Both the position numbers and the translations under genes were made by a program. DNA of 64,000 nt. Origin: Saccharothrix violaceirubra. Its GTDB lineage: Bacteria > Actinomycetota > Actinomycetes > Mycobacteriales > Pseudonocardiaceae. A model generated the notes under the pieces. It worked only from the letters and a program-made list of their open reading frames with translations. It was not told where the DNA came from and did not search any database. Of the stretch, positions 43,658-51,551 are shown in pieces (within the stretch, counting starts at the first letter, position 1; the number at the start of each line of letters is the position of its first letter). The DNA lies in NCBI RefSeq assembly GCF_014203755.1, contig NZ_JACHJS010000001.1:3286001-3350000 (forward strand), given 5' to 3'.

Positions 43658-43836
43658 CCCCGCTCGGGCAGGATCAGCCAGAGGGCGAGATAGATCAGGA
43701 ACTGCGGTCCGGGCAGCAGGCAGGACAACACGAACACGATCCGCACCGTGCTCGGCTTCCAGCCGTAGCGCTGCGCCAGCCCGGCGCACACGCCCGCGAT
43801 CACCCGGTCCTGTCGTGGCCTGCTCAACGTCGTCAT
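43651..43836 (-). CDS. PspC-domain membrane protein
   Basis: A 61-residue PspC protein: RPRQDRVIAGVCAGLAQRYG then WKPSTVRIVFVLSCLLPGPQFLIYLALWLILP, one or two membrane helices. PspC domains occur in envelope-stress sensing proteins; this minimal form is common in actinobacteria. It overlaps the TetR gene end by seven bases, convergent, and is divergent from lnt. Confidence 0.9.
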   Translation of the reverse strand: MTTLSRPRQDRVIAGVCAGLAQRYGWKPSTVRIVFVLSCLLPGPQFLIYLALWLILPERGY

Positions 43837-43961
43837 GTCTCCACTCTCCCCGTGCGCGGGCGGCGGCGCATCGCTGTCCGACCCTGGTCTTGTGCTCCGG
43901 GGTTTCCCCGAGGAGGGCACCGCCCAACCTCGGCCATACGCCCTGCTCGTACGCTTGCCAC

Positions 43962-45572
43962 GTGGTAGCTCCCCCCGTGGCCGCGCCCGAACCCGCGCCC
44001 GCCATCCCCCGCGCCCGTCGCGGGTTCCTGCGCGGCGTCCTGCCGCGCCTCGTCCTGGCCGCGGCCGGCGGTTTCCTGCTCTACCTGTCGGTGCCGCCGC
44101 GCACCACGTGGTGGCTGGCACCGGTGGCGTTCGCCGTGCTCGGCGTGCTGCTGCACGGTCGCCGCGCGCGTGCCGGGTTCGGCCTGGGCCTGGTGTGGGG
44201 ACTGGGTTTCCTGACCCCGCTGCTGCGCTGGACCGGCGAGTTCGTCGGCCTGGTCGCGTGGCTGCCGCTGGCGCTGGTGTGCGCGCTGCTCGTCGCCGTG
44301 GGCACGGCCGCGATGGCCCGGGTGTCGACGTTGCCCGGCGGGCCGGTGTGGATGGCGCTGGTGTGGGTGGCCGACGAGGCGTTGCGCTCGACCGTGCCGT
44401 TCGACGGCTTTCCGTGGCCGCGCGTGGCGTTCGGCCAGCCCGAGGGCTGGTACCTGCCGCTGGCGTCGGTCGGCGGCACGCCCCTGATCGCGTTCGCGGT
44501 GGCGGTGACCGGGTTCGGCATCGCCCACCTGGGCCGCTCCTGGCGGCTGGGCGTGCCGCTCGCCGTGGTGCCCGTGCTCGCGGGTCTGGCCTTGACGCCG
44601 CTCGTGCACACGGACGCCACCGAGGGCACGGCCGTGATCGCCGCGATCCAGGGCAACGTGCCGCGCGCCGGCCTGGACTTCAACTCCCAGCGCCGGGCCG
44701 TGCTCGACAACCACGTCAACCGCACGCTGGCGCTCGCCGAGGACGTGAAGGCCGGCAAGGTGCCGCGGCCGGACGTCGTGGTGTGGCCGGAGAACTCCTC
44801 CGACATCGACCCGTTCCGCAACGCCGACGCCGCCGCCCGCATCGACCAGGCCGCCCGCGCGATCAAGGCGCCCATCGCGGTCGGCGCCGTGGTCGTGGAC
44901 CGGGGCGACGGGCGTCCGCGCAACACCGTGGTGCTGTGGGACCCGGACCGCGGCCCGATCGACACCTACACCAAGCGGCAGTTGCAGCCGTTCGGCGAGA
45001 CCATGCCGTACCGGTCGTTCTTCCGGATCTTCAGCTCCACCGTCGACCGGGCGGGCACGTTCCTGCCGGGCACGGACCCGAAGGGGTTCGAGGTCGGCAA
45101 GGTCCGGCTGGCGATCGACACGTGCTACGAGGTCGCGTTCGACTCCGTGGTGCGCGACTCGATCACGGCGGGCGCGAACATCATCGCGATCCCCACCAAC
45201 AACGCCACGTTCGGCTACAACGAGATGACCTACCAGCAGTTGGCCATGTCGCGCGTGCGTGCCGTGGAGCACGGCAAGGCGGTCGTCGTGGCGGCGACCA
45301 GCGGCGTCAGTGCAATCGTGCAACCCGACGGGTCGGTCACCGCCCGTACCGGGATGTTCACGCCCGACGCGCTGGTGGCCGAACTGCCGCTGCGCGGGGA
45401 GGCTACGCTGGCAACCCGGCTGGGTCCATGGCCCGAGTGGGTGATGACCGCGCTCGCCCTCGGCGCCCTGGCCTTCAGCCTGACCCTGACACGACGACGA
45501 GCACGTCCGACCACCCCGGAACCGGGGGTCGGCGAGGAGGACACGGATGGCGGACCAGCAGGCGAAGCCTGA
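43962..45572 (+). CDS. lnt: Apolipoprotein N-acyltransferase
   Basis: A 536-residue membrane enzyme that N-acylates lipoproteins. Six to seven helices occupy about 25-215, then a nitrilase-fold domain with the catalytic triad Glu in VWPENSS, Lys in YTKRQLQPFGE and Cys in IDTCYE. A last helix at about 490-510 is followed by a charged tail. GTG 43962 is six bases after a -10-like TACGCT (43950-43955), so the message is probably leaderless. The 3' end overlaps ppm1 by 26 bases; in Mycobacterium tuberculosis the two are fused in Rv2051c. Confidence 0.93.
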   Translation: MVAPPVAAPEPAPAIPRARRGFLRGVLPRLVLAAAGGFLLYLSVPPRTTWWLAPVAFAVLGVLLHGRRARAGFGLGLVWGLGFLTPLLRWTGEFVGLVAWLPLALVCALLVAVGTAAMARVSTLPGGPVWMALVWVADEALRSTVPFDGFPWPRVAFGQPEGWYLPLASVGGTPLIAFAVAVTGFGIAHLGRSWRLGVPLAVVPVLAGLALTPLVHTDATEGTAVIAAIQGNVPRAGLDFNSQRRAVLDNHVNRTLALAEDVKAGKVPRPDVVVWPENSSDIDPFRNADAAARIDQAARAIKAPIAVGAVVVDRGDGRPRNTVVLWDPDRGPIDTYTKRQLQPFGETMPYRSFFRIFSSTVDRAGTFLPGTDPKGFEVGKVRLAIDTCYEVAFDSVVRDSITAGANIIAIPTNNATFGYNEMTYQQLAMSRVRAVEHGKAVVVAATSGVSAIVQPDGSVTARTGMFTPDALVAELPLRGEATLATRLGPWPEWVMTALALGALAFSLTLTRRRARPTTPEPGVGEEDTDGGPAGEA

Positions 45573-46338
45573 CCGCGAACCCGGGCCGGTGCTGGTGGTG
45601 ATCCCGACCTACAACGAGCGGGACAACATCGAGAAGATCGTCACGCGGCTGCACGCGGCACTGCCCGACGTGCACGCCCTCGTGGTCGACGACGGCAGCC
45701 CCGACGGCACCGGTGACATCGCGGACCGCATGTCCGCCGCCGACGACCGCGTGCACGTGCTGCACCGCACGGAGAAGGCCGGGCTCGGCGCCGCGTACAT
45801 CGCGGGCTTCGGCTGGGGCCTGGAGCGGGACTACGGCGTACTCGTCGAGATGGACGCCGACGGCTCGCACGCGCCCGAGGACCTGCCGCGCATGCTGGCG
45901 GCGCTGGGCGACGCGGACCTGGTGATCGGGTCCCGCTACGTCCCGGGCGGCACCACGGTGAACTGGCCGTGGCACCGGCAGCTGATCTCGCGCATGGGCA
46001 ACGTGTACTCGGCGATCGCGCTCGGCGCGAAGGTCAAGGACATCACCGCCGGGTTCCGCGCGTACCGGGCGGACGTGCTGCGCAACCTCAAGCTGCACAA
46101 CGTGGCGTCGGCGGGCTACTGCTTCCAGATCGACCTGGGCTGGCGGACGATCGAGCTGGGCTACCGGGTGGTCGAGGTGCCCATCACGTTCACCGAGCGC
46201 GAGGTCGGCGTGTCGAAGATGAGCGGCGACATCGTGCGCGAGGCGTTGATCCGCGTGACGAAGTGGGGCCTGCGGCGGCGCTACACGCAGTTGCGCGACC
46301 TGTTCGCGCCCAAGCCCAAGGCACCGGCGAACCGGTAG
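45547..46338 (+). CDS. ppm1: Polyprenol monophosphomannose synthase
   Basis: A 263-residue GT2 glycosyltransferase (Dpm1 type): VVIPTYNERDNIEKIV, VVDDGSPDGTGDIA, the metal-binding EMDADGSHAPEDL, and GSRYVPGG / REVGVSKMSGDI. It transfers mannose from GDP-Man to polyprenyl phosphate, the donor for LAM, PIMs and protein O-mannosylation outside the membrane. Overlap with lnt and convergence with rbpA repeat the mycobacterial Rv2051c-Rv2050 arrangement. Confidence 0.95.
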   Translation: MADQQAKPDREPGPVLVVIPTYNERDNIEKIVTRLHAALPDVHALVVDDGSPDGTGDIADRMSAADDRVHVLHRTEKAGLGAAYIAGFGWGLERDYGVLVEMDADGSHAPEDLPRMLAALGDADLVIGSRYVPGGTTVNWPWHRQLISRMGNVYSAIALGAKVKDITAGFRAYRADVLRNLKLHNVASAGYCFQIDLGWRTIELGYRVVEVPITFTEREVGVSKMSGDIVREALIRVTKWGLRRRYTQLRDLFAPKPKAPANR

Positions 46339-46348
46339 CGGCGGGCAC

Positions 46349-46390
46349 GACGGAAGGGGCGGTCCCGGTGTCGGGACCGCCCCTTCCGTC
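46349..46390. terminator. Bidirectional terminator ppm1/rbpA
   Basis: Perfect 19-base-pair stem with loop GTGT between the convergent ppm1 and rbpA genes. Confidence 0.9.
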
Positions 46391-46399
46391 ACAGTCGGA

Positions 46400-46744
46400 T
46401 CAGGCGGTGCGGGTGCGCCGGCCCTTCAGCTCCTCCAAGCGCTCCTCGAGCAGCTCCTCCAGCTCCGGGATCGAGCGCCGCTCCAGCAGCATGTCCCAGT
46501 GGGTCCGCGGCGGCTTGACCTTCTTGGCCTCCGGCTCGTTCCCGTCGATGATCTTGGATTCCTGCCCGTGGAGGCGACACTCCCAGGTGTGCGGGATCTC
46601 GGCGTCGTCGGAGAAGGGGACCTCGAAGTCGTGCCCCTTGGGGCACGCGTACCGCACCGACCGGCGCGGGGCGAGGTCGTGATTGCGGTCGGTCTCGTAG
46701 CTGACTGCTCCGAGCCGGCTACCCCGGAGAACGCGGTCGGCCAT
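46400..46744 (-). CDS. rbpA: RNA polymerase-binding protein RbpA
   Basis: A 114-residue RbpA, the essential actinobacterial factor that stabilises the sigma-A/HrdB holoenzyme and open complexes. Seen: VLRGSRLGAVSYETDRN at the N terminus, the zinc core with YACPKGHDFEVPF and HTWECRLHG, the basic linker EPEAKKVKPPRTHWDML, and the sigma-interacting ERRSIPELEELLEERLEEL. GAAAGGAC precedes ATG 46744. A sigma-R-like promoter lies about 60 bases upstream. Confidence 0.97.
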   Translation of the reverse strand: MADRVLRGSRLGAVSYETDRNHDLAPRRSVRYACPKGHDFEVPFSDDAEIPHTWECRLHGQESKIIDGNEPEAKKVKPPRTHWDMLLERRSIPELEELLEERLEELKGRRTRTA

Positions 46745-47230
46745 GGCGGTGTCCTTTCGCTCGGCTCAGGGCCGGGGCCCAGGCTTGCTGCTCACCGAGT
46801 GCAACGACCGGACTGCTCCGTTCGTTCCCGGCTTTCATGGTCTTGGTTGCCCTCAGTGACGTCGTTCACCCGTCAACGAAGGCTTCCTCCTAAGGGATGC
46901 AATCGCGGCGAGATCGTGACGCGTTATCAAGCTGTCGGGACTCTTCATCACACTGATGGAGCAGTACCGGCAGTTGACGAGCGGCTGCGTCAGCTTAGAC
47001 CGAACACGTAGTGCGACGTGACGGCGGGCTGGACGCGATTGTCGTGACGGCTGTCTCCACTGTGGTCACCCAACGTCAGTTCGGGGTCTGCCGATCTTGC
47101 GTACACGCTCCGTATCGGCCCGGTCGCACGGCGGGCGAGTCCTCCGACGCGTACCCCGAGGGTCACCCGACCGGCCCGCACCCAAACGCCGACCCCTCAC
47201 ATTTGATCAAAGCGATGACTTCAGTGTGGA
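46745..47230. other. Upstream region of rbpA
   Basis: Almost 490 bases, AT-richer than the surrounding genes, with no supported ORF. It contains the rbpA leader and promoters, a sigma-R-like promoter at 46803-46828, and at its right end copy 2 of the CTTCAGTGT-GAC motif. The length leaves room for further promoters or a small RNA. Confidence 0.5.
46803..46828 (-). promoter_or_regulatory. Sigma-R-like promoter of rbpA
   Basis: On the minus strand GGAAC - 18 bases - GTT, the spacing of Streptomyces sigma-R and mycobacterial SigH promoters (GGAAT-N18/19-GTT). It would place the start about 50 bases before the rbpA ATG. rbpA is a known sigma-R target in Streptomyces coelicolor. Confidence 0.7.
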
Positions 47231-47236
47231 CTAAAG
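47219..47236. promoter_or_regulatory. CTTCAGTGT-GAC motif, copy 2
   Basis: CTTCAGTGTGGACTAAAG overlapping the stop codon of the Nudix gene; with flanking bases it matches copy 1 at 19 of 22 positions (CGAT-ACTTCAGTGT-GACT). Confidence 0.45.
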
Positions 47237-47686
47237 ATCAAGCAGGTCGAGCAGCGGGACCTGGCCTTTCACCAGCCTGACCCGCGCCTCGGCCAGATCG
47301 AACCAGGCCACGCGATCGACCTCGGGGAACTCGCGGACCGTGCCCGACCTCGGCGGCCATTCGAGGCTGAACGTGCCGGGCACGACGTCCTCGGGGTCGA
47401 GGTCGCCCTCCAGGGCGAAGGCCGTGACGACCTTGCCGCCCGACTGGCGCACCTGCCCGAGGGGCACGAGGTCGCCCTCGGGCACCGGCAGGCCCAGCTC
47501 CTCGACGAACTCGCGACGCGCCGTGACTTCGGGATCTTCGTCGCCTTCGGTCTCGCCCTTCGGGATCGACCACGCTCCGGCGTCCTTACGCGCCCAGAAC
47601 GGCCCGCCCATGTGGCCGAGCAGCACCTCGCGCCGCCCGTCGTGCAGTCGGTGCAGGACGATGCCCGCGCTGTGCTTGGCGCTCAT
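47231..47686 (-). CDS. Nudix hydrolase
   Basis: A 151-residue Nudix protein. The Nudix box is GETEGDEDPEVTARREFVEE plus LGL (about 56-78), with all catalytic glutamates (REFVEE) present. Hydrolyses nucleoside diphosphates linked to a moiety X; the SAGIVLHR start and DRVAWFDLAEA end resemble (di)nucleoside polyphosphate/8-oxo-dGTP-type members. ATG 47686 overlaps the stop of the thymidine kinase gene, so the two are coupled, suggesting nucleotide salvage or sanitation. Confidence 0.9.
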   Translation of the reverse strand: MSAKHSAGIVLHRLHDGRREVLLGHMGGPFWARKDAGAWSIPKGETEGDEDPEVTARREFVEELGLPVPEGDLVPLGQVRQSGGKVVTAFALEGDLDPEDVVPGTFSLEWPPRSGTVREFPEVDRVAWFDLAEARVRLVKGQVPLLDLLDL

Positions 47687-48384
47687 CGGTCGAGGGTGGC
47701 GGTAGGGCGGGGGAGGAGCGCATGACCGGGGCCCAGCGATCCGGTGCGGTAGTGCCGTCGGCACAGCACCTGGTAACGCACGTCGCCGGCGGGGGCGGTG
47801 TCGGCGACCAGGACGGTGCTCCCGGCCCGGACGACGTCGCCGTCGTGCACCCGCGCGTTGAACCGGCCGGGGTGCCCGCACCAGCACAGCACCTCGACCT
47901 GGATGGCGTGCAGCTCGTCGGCCAGTTCGAACAGGCGTCGCGAGCCGGGGAACAGCGTGCTGCGGAAGTCGGTGGCCAGGCCGAAGCAGTGCACGTCCAC
48001 GCCGCCGTCGTCGGCCAGTTCGGCGAGCTGGTCGACCTGGTCGGCGGACAGGAACTGGGCCTCGTCGACGATCACGTAGTCGACCCGCCCGCCGCGGGCC
48101 CGCCGTTCGCGTACGAGTTCACGCAGGTCCACGTCCTCGTGCGCCTCGACCGCACGCCGGATCAGCCCCATGCGGCTGGTGATGGCGGGGGAACCGGAGC
48201 GGTCGTGACGGACGAGGAGCAGCCCGTCGCGGCCCTGCCGGGCCTGGTTGTGGTCGATCTGGAGGGCGAGCGTGGACTTGCCGCAGTCCATCGGGCCGAA
48301 GAAGAACCGCAACCGGCCCGTCGGTCCGCCGCGATGGGCGGCGGACAGGGCGTCGGTGGGATCGGGTGTCGTCGTCGGCTCCAC
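47683..48384 (-). CDS. tdk: Thymidine kinase (type II)
   Basis: A 233-residue type II thymidine kinase phosphorylating thymidine with ATP. P-loop GPMDCGKST at about 30-38, Walker B-like VDYVIVDEAQFLS, the lasso/zinc region CWCGHPGRFNARV with partner Cys in LCRRHYRTG, and YQV before it. The N-terminal 25 residues are an unusual extension; GTG 48384 is the first start. Coupled with Nudix by ATGA. Confidence 0.93.
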   Translation of the reverse strand: MEPTTTPDPTDALSAAHRGGPTGRLRFFFGPMDCGKSTLALQIDHNQARQGRDGLLLVRHDRSGSPAITSRMGLIRRAVEAHEDVDLRELVRERRARGGRVDYVIVDEAQFLSADQVDQLAELADDGGVDVHCFGLATDFRSTLFPGSRRLFELADELHAIQVEVLCWCGHPGRFNARVHDGDVVRAGSTVLVADTAPAGDVRYQVLCRRHYRTGSLGPGHALLPRPTATLDR

Positions 48385-48535
48385 GGCGCGTCACCCTAGT
48401 GGGCGCCTGTTCCCGGCGGACCGCCCCCCTGCCTCGATAATCTCTATTCCTTCAGTGTGGACAGAATTTTAACTCGATCGGGAAAACACAAAGCCAAGAC
48501 CACCAGGACGTCTCCCGGCGGTCTTGGCAGGACGA
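48385..48535. other. Promoter region of tdk with motif copy 3
   Basis: CTTCAGTGTGGACAGAA at 48450-48466 is the third copy of the motif seen at 17644 and 47219. It lies 66 bases upstream of the tdk start and about 70 after the end of the HTH regulator gene. A short AT-rich block (48440-48500) surrounds it. Confidence 0.45.
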
Positions 48536-49426
48536 TCAGGCGGCGTCGGACGGCTCGGTGATCACGAGCCCCAGGTCGGCCGACTCGCCGGCGCAGGCTT
48601 TGTCGATCATGTCGGACAGCACGCGGGTCAACTCGGCCAGCGTCCGGTCGGCAGGGGAGTCCGCCTTGGGCGACGGCTGTCTGGCGTGTCCGCGCAGCTC
48701 CAGCCACAGCCGGACGATGCGCATGATCTGGTGGTGCGGCAGACCGCAGACCCGCAGGAACTGCACCACCTGGTCCTGGCGGGTCGGCAGTGTTCCCCGC
48801 CGCAGCATCGAGTAGACCTGACTCCGGGCGATGCCCGAAGCCCGCGCGATCCGCGGCGGGGTCAACCCGGACCTGAGCTGGATCAGGCCGAGGAGGTCGG
48901 CGAACTCGGCGGCGTTCGTCGCCTGGAGTTCGGTGTCGAGCATCGGCTCGAGCGCGGTGCCCGAGTCGAGCGCCGTGGACGCCTTGTGCACGTCCACGTC
49001 CAGTGGCTGTTTGACGCGGACGTACAAGGACTCCTCGGTGTACGCCTGGATCACGAGACTCGGGCGTGGCACGTGGTCGGTGCGGGTCGGTGCCCGATCC
49101 CGGGCGCGGCGGTCGACGACCGCGTCGTGGTCCGCCGTCGCCTCCTGCTTCGACGCGGGTCGCCGGCCGTCGTGCCGCCGCGGGCGCTCGGAGATGAGGC
49201 AGTGGTCGTACAACGACCTGATCCGCTGGGACTCGTCGGTGGTCAGCGGCAGGTCGAACAGCCACTCGGCGTAGGTCGCGAAGCGTGCCAGTCGGCCGCT
49301 TTCCAGCGCTTGGAGGACCTCGGGGCGGGTGGCGACGTCGTGGACGGTGAACAGCCGGGCGACCGCCCGGTGGAACACGGTCACGGCGTCCGCGGCCGGG
49401 TCGGACTCGTGTTCGGCGGCGTTCAC
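48536..49426 (-). CDS. HTH-domain protein of unknown function
   Basis: A 296-residue protein. Residues about 176-245 form an XRE/CI-like helix-turn-helix (LRSGLTPPRIARASGIARSQ, VYSMLRRGTLPTRQDQVVQF). The N-terminal half (1-80) is helical with an Arg-rich linker (RPRRHDGRRP) and has no recognised fold. No ligand domain is apparent. GTG 49426 overlaps the stop of the small membrane protein gene (GTGA), so the two are one unit; iterons upstream of the pair could be its binding sites. Confidence 0.75.
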   Translation of the reverse strand: MNAAEHESDPAADAVTVFHRAVARLFTVHDVATRPEVLQALESGRLARFATYAEWLFDLPLTTDESQRIRSLYDHCLISERPRRHDGRRPASKQEATADHDAVVDRRARDRAPTRTDHVPRPSLVIQAYTEESLYVRVKQPLDVDVHKASTALDSGTALEPMLDTELQATNAAEFADLLGLIQLRSGLTPPRIARASGIARSQVYSMLRRGTLPTRQDQVVQFLRVCGLPHHQIMRIVRLWLELRGHARQPSPKADSPADRTLAELTRVLSDMIDKACAGESADLGLVITEPSDAA

Positions 49427-49704
49427 GCGGTGGCACCCGCCTCAGCGGTCACCAGCGCGTGCAGCAGTCGTCGCATCAGCAGGCCCGGTCGGGTCCGCAC
49501 CACGATGACGACGAGGAGCACCACCGCGACCGGCACGGAGACGGCCGTTCGGACCGGGTGGGCCGCGTCGAGGAGCACACCGGTGAACACCAGCGTCGCC
49601 ACCGCCAGGACGACTTCGGCGGGCGAGACGCGGTTGTGGGACGGGCACGAGGTGCGCGGGCGGGTGCCGTGGTGCCCGCAGATGTGACCCGCTTTCGTAT
49701 TCAT
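49423..49704 (-). CDS. Small two-TM membrane protein
   Basis: A 93-residue protein. N-terminal Cys/His-rich segment HICGHHGTRPRTSCPSH (about 7-23), then two hydrophobic helices VVLAVATLVFTGVLLDAA and AVSVPVAVVLLVVIVV. ACGGAG precedes ATG 49704. Family unknown; the His/Cys segment might bind a metal. Co-transcribed with the HTH protein. Confidence 0.65.
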   Translation of the reverse strand: MNTKAGHICGHHGTRPRTSCPSHNRVSPAEVVLAVATLVFTGVLLDAAHPVRTAVSVPVAVVLLVVIVVRTRPGLLMRRLLHALVTAEAGATA

Positions 49705-49922
49705 GTCATTGCTCCGTAAGCGCGCTTGTGGCGTTCCCCGCCGAAGTCGGCGGGGAACGCGGTTCGGGCCAGTCGGGACTGGAATGAACATGCCGCCGGA
49801 ATTCCGACGGCGCCGTCGGGCGCGAGTTGGCGCTCTTGTCCGACGGCGCCGCCAATCCTGGCACCGACCGCCCGAATCGCCTAGCCGGCGGTCGATTTTT
49901 TCGCCGTTGACCGGTGCGAATC

Positions 49923-50050
49923 CGTCCAAGAACGTCCAAGAACGTCCAAGAAGTGCGCGTTATCCGCATTTAGCGGGAAAGGGTAACCACACGATCGGGC
50001 GGCAATGCCCACGTCAGACCTGCAACTTTGCGGCTTGTCGCGTCCAAGAA
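49923..50050. repeat. CGTCCAAGAA iterons
   Basis: CGTCCAAGAA occurs three times in perfect tandem (49923-49952) and once more at 50041-50050. A 10-base period places each copy on the same helix face. On the minus strand each reads TTCTTGGACG. They lie 220-350 bases upstream of the small membrane protein/HTH pair. Confidence 0.8.
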
Positions 50051-50159
50051 GCTTGATATGTGGCAGGGACGTGACATACCGTTCGCCCCGTTCCGAGGAG
50101 CCATACGCGACGAAGGAACACCTGGGCACGCTGATGGGCCAGTCGGGCACCAGGGCATG

Positions 50160-50196
50160 GTGGCCCCTCGTTGGCGCGGGGGGCCACTACTTTTTT
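50160..50196 (+). terminator. Intrinsic terminator, no gene assigned
   Basis: GTGGCCCC (50160-50167), 12-base loop, GGGGCCAC (50180-50187), then TAC and six T. A classical intrinsic terminator with a T-run, rare in this GC-rich window. No plus-strand gene precedes it, so it may end a non-coding transcript. Confidence 0.55.
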
Positions 50197-50673
50197 CACC
50201 TTCGTGTCGATGCTTCTCGAAGGCGGCCGGCGGTCGACGGCCCGGGGACTGATTTCCGTTCGATCGGTTCCGTTCTCGAGAGCGCAGTCGCGACTGCGTC
50301 ACATGAGAATACATCGAACCTTCACTCGTCCAGGTGACCCGGTGCGCCGCGCGGCGGTACACACTCTGCGTCTATGCGGTTTAGGTCGACTGAGCAGGGG
50401 CAACGTCGGTGAGCCTCTGTCGCCGGGGCGAGAGATTCCCTCGAAAGAGGTAAGCACTTCTCGTCGGAGTAGCGGGCCGTGTATAAGGCTGCCGGGTGGA
50501 CCGGTCTCCGTTCACCGGTATTCGCAAGTGACGCCGTCGGCATCCGGCGTCGGGTGCGACGGGCGTGCGGTGGTGGCGCGACGCCTGCGACGCCGCTCGC
50601 GGGAGCGGGGGGCGAACGAGCCGCCTGTCGACGGGGGACGCGGGGTCCGCTGTGGACGGGGGCGCGCTGGGGG

Positions 50674-51135
50674 TCAGTCGGTGAAGTGCGTGCGTGCCCC
50701 GGCGATCACGTCCGGGTGCACGGAGGCGTGGATGTCGGCCAGCGTCTGGCCGGCCAGTTCGCGGCGCCAGGCGAGTTCGGCGCGGTTCATGGCGCGGTCG
50801 ACGGCGCATGGCACGCCGGGGTCGACGGTGGCGCGGCCCTCGGGTGTGTTGAGCCTGATCTCGGTGCAGCGGAACGCCGGGTCGGTGCCCTCGATCGCGC
50901 ACACGACGTCCATGAGCGTGATGGCGTGCAGGGGTCGGGCGAGGCGGAAGCCGCCGCGTGGGCCGGGGGTCGAGGCCAGGATTCCGGCGCGGGTGAGGGC
51001 TTGGAGTTGTTTGTTGAGGTAGGGGGCGGGCAGGGAGTAGTAGGCGGCGAGGCGTGCGGCGGGCAGGGCGCGGTCGTCGGGTGCCCAGGCGATGCCGAGG
51101 CAGCAGTGGACGGCCCATTCCACGCCTTCGCTCAT
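50674..51135 (-). CDS. Rrf2-family regulator
   Basis: A 153-residue Rrf2 protein: MSEGVEWAVHCCLGIAWAPD, LPAARLAAYYSLPAPYLNKQLQALTRAG (HTH) and GPRGGFRLARPLHAITLMDV (wing). Cysteines at about 90 (FRCTEIR) and 108 (GVPCAVD) could hold an iron-sulfur cluster or act in redox sensing, though the NsrR/IscR three-Cys spacing is not clear. ATG 51135 was chosen; GTG 51141 is two codons earlier. Divergent from a PadR operon. Confidence 0.88.
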   Translation of the reverse strand: MSEGVEWAVHCCLGIAWAPDDRALPAARLAAYYSLPAPYLNKQLQALTRAGILASTPGPRGGFRLARPLHAITLMDVVCAIEGTDPAFRCTEIRLNTPEGRATVDPGVPCAVDRAMNRAELAWRRELAGQTLADIHASVHPDVIAGARTHFTD

Positions 51136-51224
51136 CCGCACGGGCCGACCCTACACCTGAACCAGGACGTTCCATATCCACTATTGGTGGACGACATATA
51201 CTGCCGTCCGATATAACTCGGGGT

Positions 51225-51551
51225 ATGAAAGCCATGTCCGAGCAGACGTTCCTGATCCTCACGGCACTGGCCGACGAGTCACGGCACGGCTACGCGATCG
51301 TGCGCGCGGTCGAGGAGTTGTCGGACGGGCGCACGACGTTGCGCGTGGGCACCCTGTACGGGGTGCTGGACCGGCTGGTCGCGGACGGTTGGGCCGACCG
51401 TGGCCGCGAGGAGGTCCACCAGGGCCGCCTGCGCCGTTACTACAAGCTCACGGACGCGGGTGTGCGCGCGTTGTCCGCCGAGGTGGCCCGGCTGTCCGCG
51501 AACGTCCGCGCCGCCTCGGCGGTCCTGAACCGGAAGGGGAGCACGGCATGA
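51225..51551 (+). CDS. PadR-family regulator
   Basis: A 108-residue PadR winged helix: EQTFLILTALADESRHGYAIVRAVEELSDGR, LRVGTLYGVLDRLVADGWAD and RRYYKLTDAGVRAL. Short PadR proteins like this usually control a co-transcribed membrane protein or transporter. ATG 51225 or ATG 51234 could start it. Upstream there are two ATATA blocks 15 bases apart (51196 and 51211), possible operator halves. Coupled by ATGA to the next gene. Confidence 0.9.
   Translation: MKAMSEQTFLILTALADESRHGYAIVRAVEELSDGRTTLRVGTLYGVLDRLVADGWADRGREEVHQGRLRRYYKLTDAGVRALSAEVARLSANVRAASAVLNRKGSTA

Larger units (their letters stand above)
49705..50673. other. Long intergenic stretch with iterons and a terminator
   Basis: About 970 bases of lower GC with no supported gene. 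Contents: three tandem 10-base iterons at 49923-49952 plus a fourth at 50041-50050, and a stem-loop followed by six T at 50160-50196. The right third is GC-rich and adjoins the end of the Rrf2 gene. Confidence 0.55.

Noticed and set aside
46803..46828. Classical TTGACA-type promoter for rbpA
   Set aside because: Several partial -10/-35 matches exist in the 486-base region but none with good spacing; the sigma-R-like site is the only convincing one.
48444..49436. Alternative minus-strand frame over the HTH protein
   Set aside because: Arg/Pro-rich translation without domain; the 48536-49426 frame has a clear HTH and a coupled start.
49923..50050. CRISPR array
   Set aside because: Units of 10 bases with no spacers and no cas genes.
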